From positions 62,001 through 126,000 of the forward strand of contig CAVRYH010000012.1 of assembly GCA_963725395.1 (NCBI GenBank): a DNA stretch of 64,000 bases, written 5' to 3'. This document shows, piece after piece, positions 61,321 through 64,000 of the stretch (within the stretch, counting starts at the first letter, position 1; every line of letters begins with the position of its first letter). This stretch comes from Bog-756 sp963725395. Its GTDB lineage: Bacteria; Actinomycetota; Acidimicrobiia; Acidimicrobiales; RAAP-2. The translations under genes and the position numbers were made by a program. The notes under the pieces were generated by a model that was not told the origin of the DNA, ran no database searches, and saw only the letters and a program-made list of their open reading frames with translations.

Positions 61321-61396
61321 TGGAGCCTGGGAGGAGAATCGAACTCCTGACCTACGCATTACGAGTGCGTTGCTCTACCGACTGAGCTACCCAGGC
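61321..61396 (-). tRNA. tRNA-Thr (anticodon CGT)
   Basis: Full cloverleaf on the minus strand: acceptor GCCTGGG / CCCAGGC, D arm, anticodon arm ACGCA / TGCGT with loop CTCGTAA (anticodon CGT reading ACG), T arm AGGAG-TTCGATT-CTCCT, discriminator T and encoded CCA (61323-61321). Its 3' end points toward the island, and a partial copy lies at 59117. Confidence 0.95.
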
Positions 61397-61603
61397 GCGG
61401 AGGGACACGCTATCCGAACCGGAGCAACCGCTCGGTTCCGTGGTCCTCCACGGCGGTCGACGGGGGCTAAGGCTGGACGACGACCGGCGAGCTCGGACAA
61501 CCGCCGTACCGGGACCCGGAACGGGGCCCGTCCCACCGGGACCTGAAACGGCACCGTGCTCGGCCCGACGAGGAGGGGACGCCGGGCAGAGTTGGCGCGC
61601 GAT

Positions 61604-62695
61604 TCAGTCGAGCATGCCGGAGAGCTCGACCATCAGCGCGTCCATCAGGAGCGCCTCGTTGGCGTTCCTCCCGAGCGCCAGCGATGCGTCGCGGATGGCC
61701 TCCACCTGGTGGACCGCCCTCCGCGCCTCGGCACCCACGCCGTGCCCGCTCACGCCACCCTCTGCACCGGCTGCGGCGATGAGGCGGTCACGGAACGACT
61801 CGGCCAGGACTGCGAGCCCGAAGCGCAAATCGTCGGTACGCCAGCGGCGCTCCTCCCGCTTCTGGGCGTCCTCCACCTGCTTCCGACCGGGGATCCCTTT
61901 GGCTCCCACCAGGTCGGCCTGCTCGGCGAGGGCCGCGAGCTCCCGCGCGTGGCGCTCGCGCAGCGGGGCCAGGGCCTCGTCGGCCGAGGACAGCAGTTCG
62001 GCGGCCACTTCGGCGGCCACGGCTCCCGTGCCGTCGAGCCGGGTGGATACGGACCTCCACTGTTGCTGGCGGGCGGCGAAGCCGGGGTCGGCGATGAGGA
62101 GCCGGGCCCGGTCGAGCCTCCCACCCGACGCCTGGGCGACCGAGTCGGCGTGCTCCGGATCGACACCCCGCTCCACCAGCCACGCGACGACATCGCGACG
62201 CGACACCGGCCCGAAGGGGACCTTGACGCACCGGCTGGCGATGGTGGCGAGGTCGGGCGTCATCTCGTCCGCCAACAGGATGAAGATGGTGGCCGGTGGT
62301 GGCTCCTCCACCGTCTTCAAGAGGGCCGGCGCCGATTTGGCGGCCAGGTGGACGTCGGCGACCATCAGCACCTGGCGGGCCGCCTCCAGGGGACGGCGCT
62401 GGGCCCGGGTGACGATCGACCTGGCCTCGTCCACGTCGAGTGAGGCGCCAGTACGCTCCACCACCACGAGATCGGGATGGGTCCCGGCGAGCGCCCGGCG
62501 GCACGTGTTGCACCGACCACACCCTCCGTCAGGACACAGCAGGGCGGCGGCCAGGCCCCGCGCCGCCGCCCTCTTTCCGGAGCCCGGCGGGCCGTGGAGG
62601 AGATAGGCATGGACCGGTCGGCGGGACGCGGCCATCAGCTGGGCCACCGCCCCGGGTTGGCCGACGACCTCCTCGAACAACAGCGGGCTCGGCAT
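61604..62695 (-). CDS. holB: DNA polymerase III delta' subunit
   Basis: 363 residues of the clamp-loader AAA+ family. Walker A-like GPPGSGKR at 35-42, a four-cysteine zinc site (C54, C59, C62, C65), DVHLAAKSAPALLKTVEEPP (the sensor/SRC-adjacent segment) and IASRCVKVPF with the SRC motif. It loads the sliding clamp with tau/gamma and delta. Start ATG 62695. It is downstream of tmk by 61 bp on the same strand. Conserved core context (topA-tmk-holB). Confidence 0.92.
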   Translation of the reverse strand: MPSPLLFEEVVGQPGAVAQLMAASRRPVHAYLLHGPPGSGKRAAARGLAAALLCPDGGCGRCNTCRRALAGTHPDLVVVERTGASLDVDEARSIVTRAQRRPLEAARQVLMVADVHLAAKSAPALLKTVEEPPPATIFILLADEMTPDLATIASRCVKVPFGPVSRRDVVAWLVERGVDPEHADSVAQASGGRLDRARLLIADPGFAARQQQWRSVSTRLDGTGAVAAEVAAELLSSADEALAPLRERHARELAALAEQADLVGAKGIPGRKQVEDAQKREERRWRTDDLRFGLAVLAESFRDRLIAAAGAEGGVSGHGVGAEARRAVHQVEAIRDASLALGRNANEALLMDALMVELSGMLD

Positions 62696-62756
62696 CGCCT
62701 GCGTCCCGGTCGAGGTGTCTGAGGACTCCGCCCCGGTCGACCCGGGCCCGGAGCGA

Positions 62757-63428
62757 CTAGCTCCCACCGTCGGCCCCCACGTCGATCCACGGGTCCCGTC
62801 CCGCAGACCGACCGAGGAGCTGGTGCACCCCGGCCCACACCGAGGCGGCCACCTCTTCGATGGTTGCGGTCCCGTCCACCACCAGCCACCGGGAGGACGT
62901 CTCGGCGGCCAGGTGCCGGTAGCCGTCGGCGACCCGCTGGTGGAACTCGCTGCCCTGGCGCTCGAACCGGTCGCCGTCGTCACCCCGGCGCCGGGCTCTC
63001 GCCTCTCCCACCGGGACATCCACCAGCACCGTGAGATCGGGGCGCAGCCCACCTGTGGCCCACTCGACCAGCGTGGACAGCTCGGCCAGGGCCATGCGCC
63101 GCCCGTACCCCTGGTAGGCGAGCGTGGAGGCCGAGAACCGGTCGGTGACCACCCAGCGGCCCTCCGCCAGGGCCGGGTGGATCACCTCGGCGACATGCTG
63201 GGCCCGGTCGGCGGCCATCAGGAGCGCCTCGGACCGCCCGTCGACAGGAGGCTCGTCCCGGTCGAGCAGCAGGGCCCGCAGTGCGCCGCCCAGCCCTGTC
63301 GCACCCGGCTCGAAGGTGAGGACGGCGCCCAGCCGATCGGCGAGGAGACGCGCCTGGGTCGTCTTCCCACAGCCGTCGATGCCCTCGAACGCGATGAGGC
63401 CACCCCTACCCTGTGGACCACCGGTCAC
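62757..63428 (-). CDS. tmk: thymidylate kinase
   Basis: 223 residues: dTMP to dTDP. P-loop FEGIDGCGKTTQ at 14-25, DR motif in TDRFSAS, LAYQGYG, and the lid region RARRRGDDGDRFERQGSEF. GTG start at 63428 overlaps the topA stop (GTGA), a coupled operon. C-terminal helix and tail are slightly extended. Confidence 0.93.
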   Translation of the reverse strand: MTGGPQGRGGLIAFEGIDGCGKTTQARLLADRLGAVLTFEPGATGLGGALRALLLDRDEPPVDGRSEALLMAADRAQHVAEVIHPALAEGRWVVTDRFSASTLAYQGYGRRMALAELSTLVEWATGGLRPDLTVLVDVPVGEARARRRGDDGDRFERQGSEFHQRVADGYRHLAAETSSRWLVVDGTATIEEVAASVWAGVHQLLGRSAGRDPWIDVGADGGS

Positions 63429-64000
63429 TCGGGACTACTGGTCCTCTTCACCGCGGTCTTCTTCGTCGCGGCCTTCTTCGCCGGTGCCTTCTTCTTGGCC
63501 GTCACCTTCTTCGTCCCCGCCTTCTTGGCCGGTGCCTTCCTGCCTCCCGACTTCTTACGGGTCGAGGGTCCGGCGGCCCGGCGCTCGGCCAGGAGCTCGG
63601 AGGCACGTTCCGCGGTCAGGCTCTCGACGTCATCCCCCCGGCGCAGCGAGGCGTTGGTCGTCCCGTCGGTGACATAGGGTCCGAACCGGCCGTCCTTGAC
63701 CACCATGGTCAGCCCGGTTTCGGGGTCGTTGCCCATCTCGCGCAACGGGCCCTTGGCCGTGCGGTTCCCCCGGGTCTTCGGCTGGGCGAAGAGGGCGACG
63801 GCCTCGTCGACGGTGACCGTGAGGATCTGATCCTCGGTGAGCAGACTGCGGGTGTCGCTGCCCCTCTTCAGGTACGGCCCGAACTTGCCGTTGTGGGCGA
63901 CGATCTCCTCGCCGGTGGCCGGGTCGCTGCCCACCACGCGGGGGATGCGCAGGAGTTCGAGGGCCTGCTCCAGGGTGAGGGTGGCCGGGGACATGGAGGC
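63425..64000 (-). CDS. topA: DNA topoisomerase I, C-terminal part (cut by window edge)
   Basis: About 190 residues visible; the gene continues beyond 64000. Two repeated topoisomerase C-terminal zinc-less modules are seen (GKFGPYLKRGSDTRSL and GRFGPYVTDGTTNASLRRGDD), followed by a Lys/Ala-rich tail (KKAPAKKAATKK) typical of actinobacterial TopA and involved in DNA binding. Its stop overlaps the tmk start. Confidence 0.93.
   Translation of the reverse strand, partial: ASMSPATLTLEQALELLRIPRVVGSDPATGEEIVAHNGKFGPYLKRGSDTRSLLTEDQILTVTVDEAVALFAQPKTRGNRTAKGPLREMGNDPETGLTMVVKDGRFGPYVTDGTTNASLRRGDDVESLTAERASELLAERRAAGPSTRKKSGGRKAPAKKAGTKKVTAKKKAPAKKAATKKTAVKRTSSPE

Noticed and set aside
61397..61603. 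Second tRNA or small RNA next to tRNA-Thr
   Set aside because: No cloverleaf or conserved RNA pattern could be found in this 207-base gap.

Overview
The window is high-GC DNA from an actinobacterium. The best guess is an Acidimicrobiia-like lineage. That is inference, based on: many acyl-CoA dehydrogenases and CaiB/BaiF CoA-transferases, two LLM (F420/flavin) oxidoreductases, an NDMA/mycofactocin-type alcohol dehydrogenase, a DUF2889 protein, frequent GTG starts, and at least nine genes whose start codon sits 5-9 nt behind a TANNNT -10 box with no ribosome binding site (leaderless-type starts). No rRNA, CRISPR array or intact mobile element was seen.

Region 1 (about 0.2-42.7 kb) is a dense catabolic block for acyl-CoA chemistry. 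It holds six acyl-CoA dehydrogenases, four family III CoA-transferases, a fused IpdAB-like family I CoA-transferase, three crotonase-fold enzymes and one MaoC hydratase. It also holds four SDR-type or MDR-type reductases, an Ltp-type thiolase next to an HMG-CoA-synthase-like/DUF35 fusion, two hotdog thioesterases, an acyl-CoA ligase, an aldehyde dehydrogenase, a P450, a 3Fe-4S ferredoxin, two amidohydrolases and two TetR regulators. Genes lie in short operons on alternating strands, often with ATGA/GTGA overlaps. Together they could activate a branched, alicyclic or steroid-like substrate to a CoA thioester, shuttle CoA between intermediates, desaturate, hydrate, oxidise and cleave it. The true substrate cannot be read from sequence. 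No uptake system lies in the block.

Region 2 (42.7-48.3 kb) holds a DMT-type membrane protein, a DHA2 efflux pump with a divergent MarR regulator, a tiny zinc-ribbon protein behind a strong operator-like palindrome, a cyclic-nucleotide-binding protein and a CBS-containing site-2 protease.

Region 3 (48.5-58.9 kb), all on the minus strand, looks like cell-envelope glycan or surface-polymer biosynthesis. It holds a three-domain glycosyltransferase/methyltransferase/methyltransferase protein, a multi-membrane-spanning protein split by a frameshift, a 2OG-Fe(II) oxygenase, a GtrA flippase-like protein, a YfhO-like membrane protein and an ArnT/PMT-like glycosyltransferase with a long glycine-rich loop.

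Region 4 (59.1-61.4 kb) is a small relic island. An intact tRNA-Thr(CGT) lies at its right end and a degenerate 47-bp copy of the tRNA 3' half at its left end, in direct orientation. The 2.2 kb between carries gene scraps: a chimeric ABC-transporter ORF, the C-terminal half of a glyoxalase, and a decapitated VapB next to an intact-looking VapC. This is the most unusual part of the window.

Region 5 (61.6-64.0 kb) is core housekeeping: holB, tmk and the 3' end of topA, tightly coupled on the minus strand.
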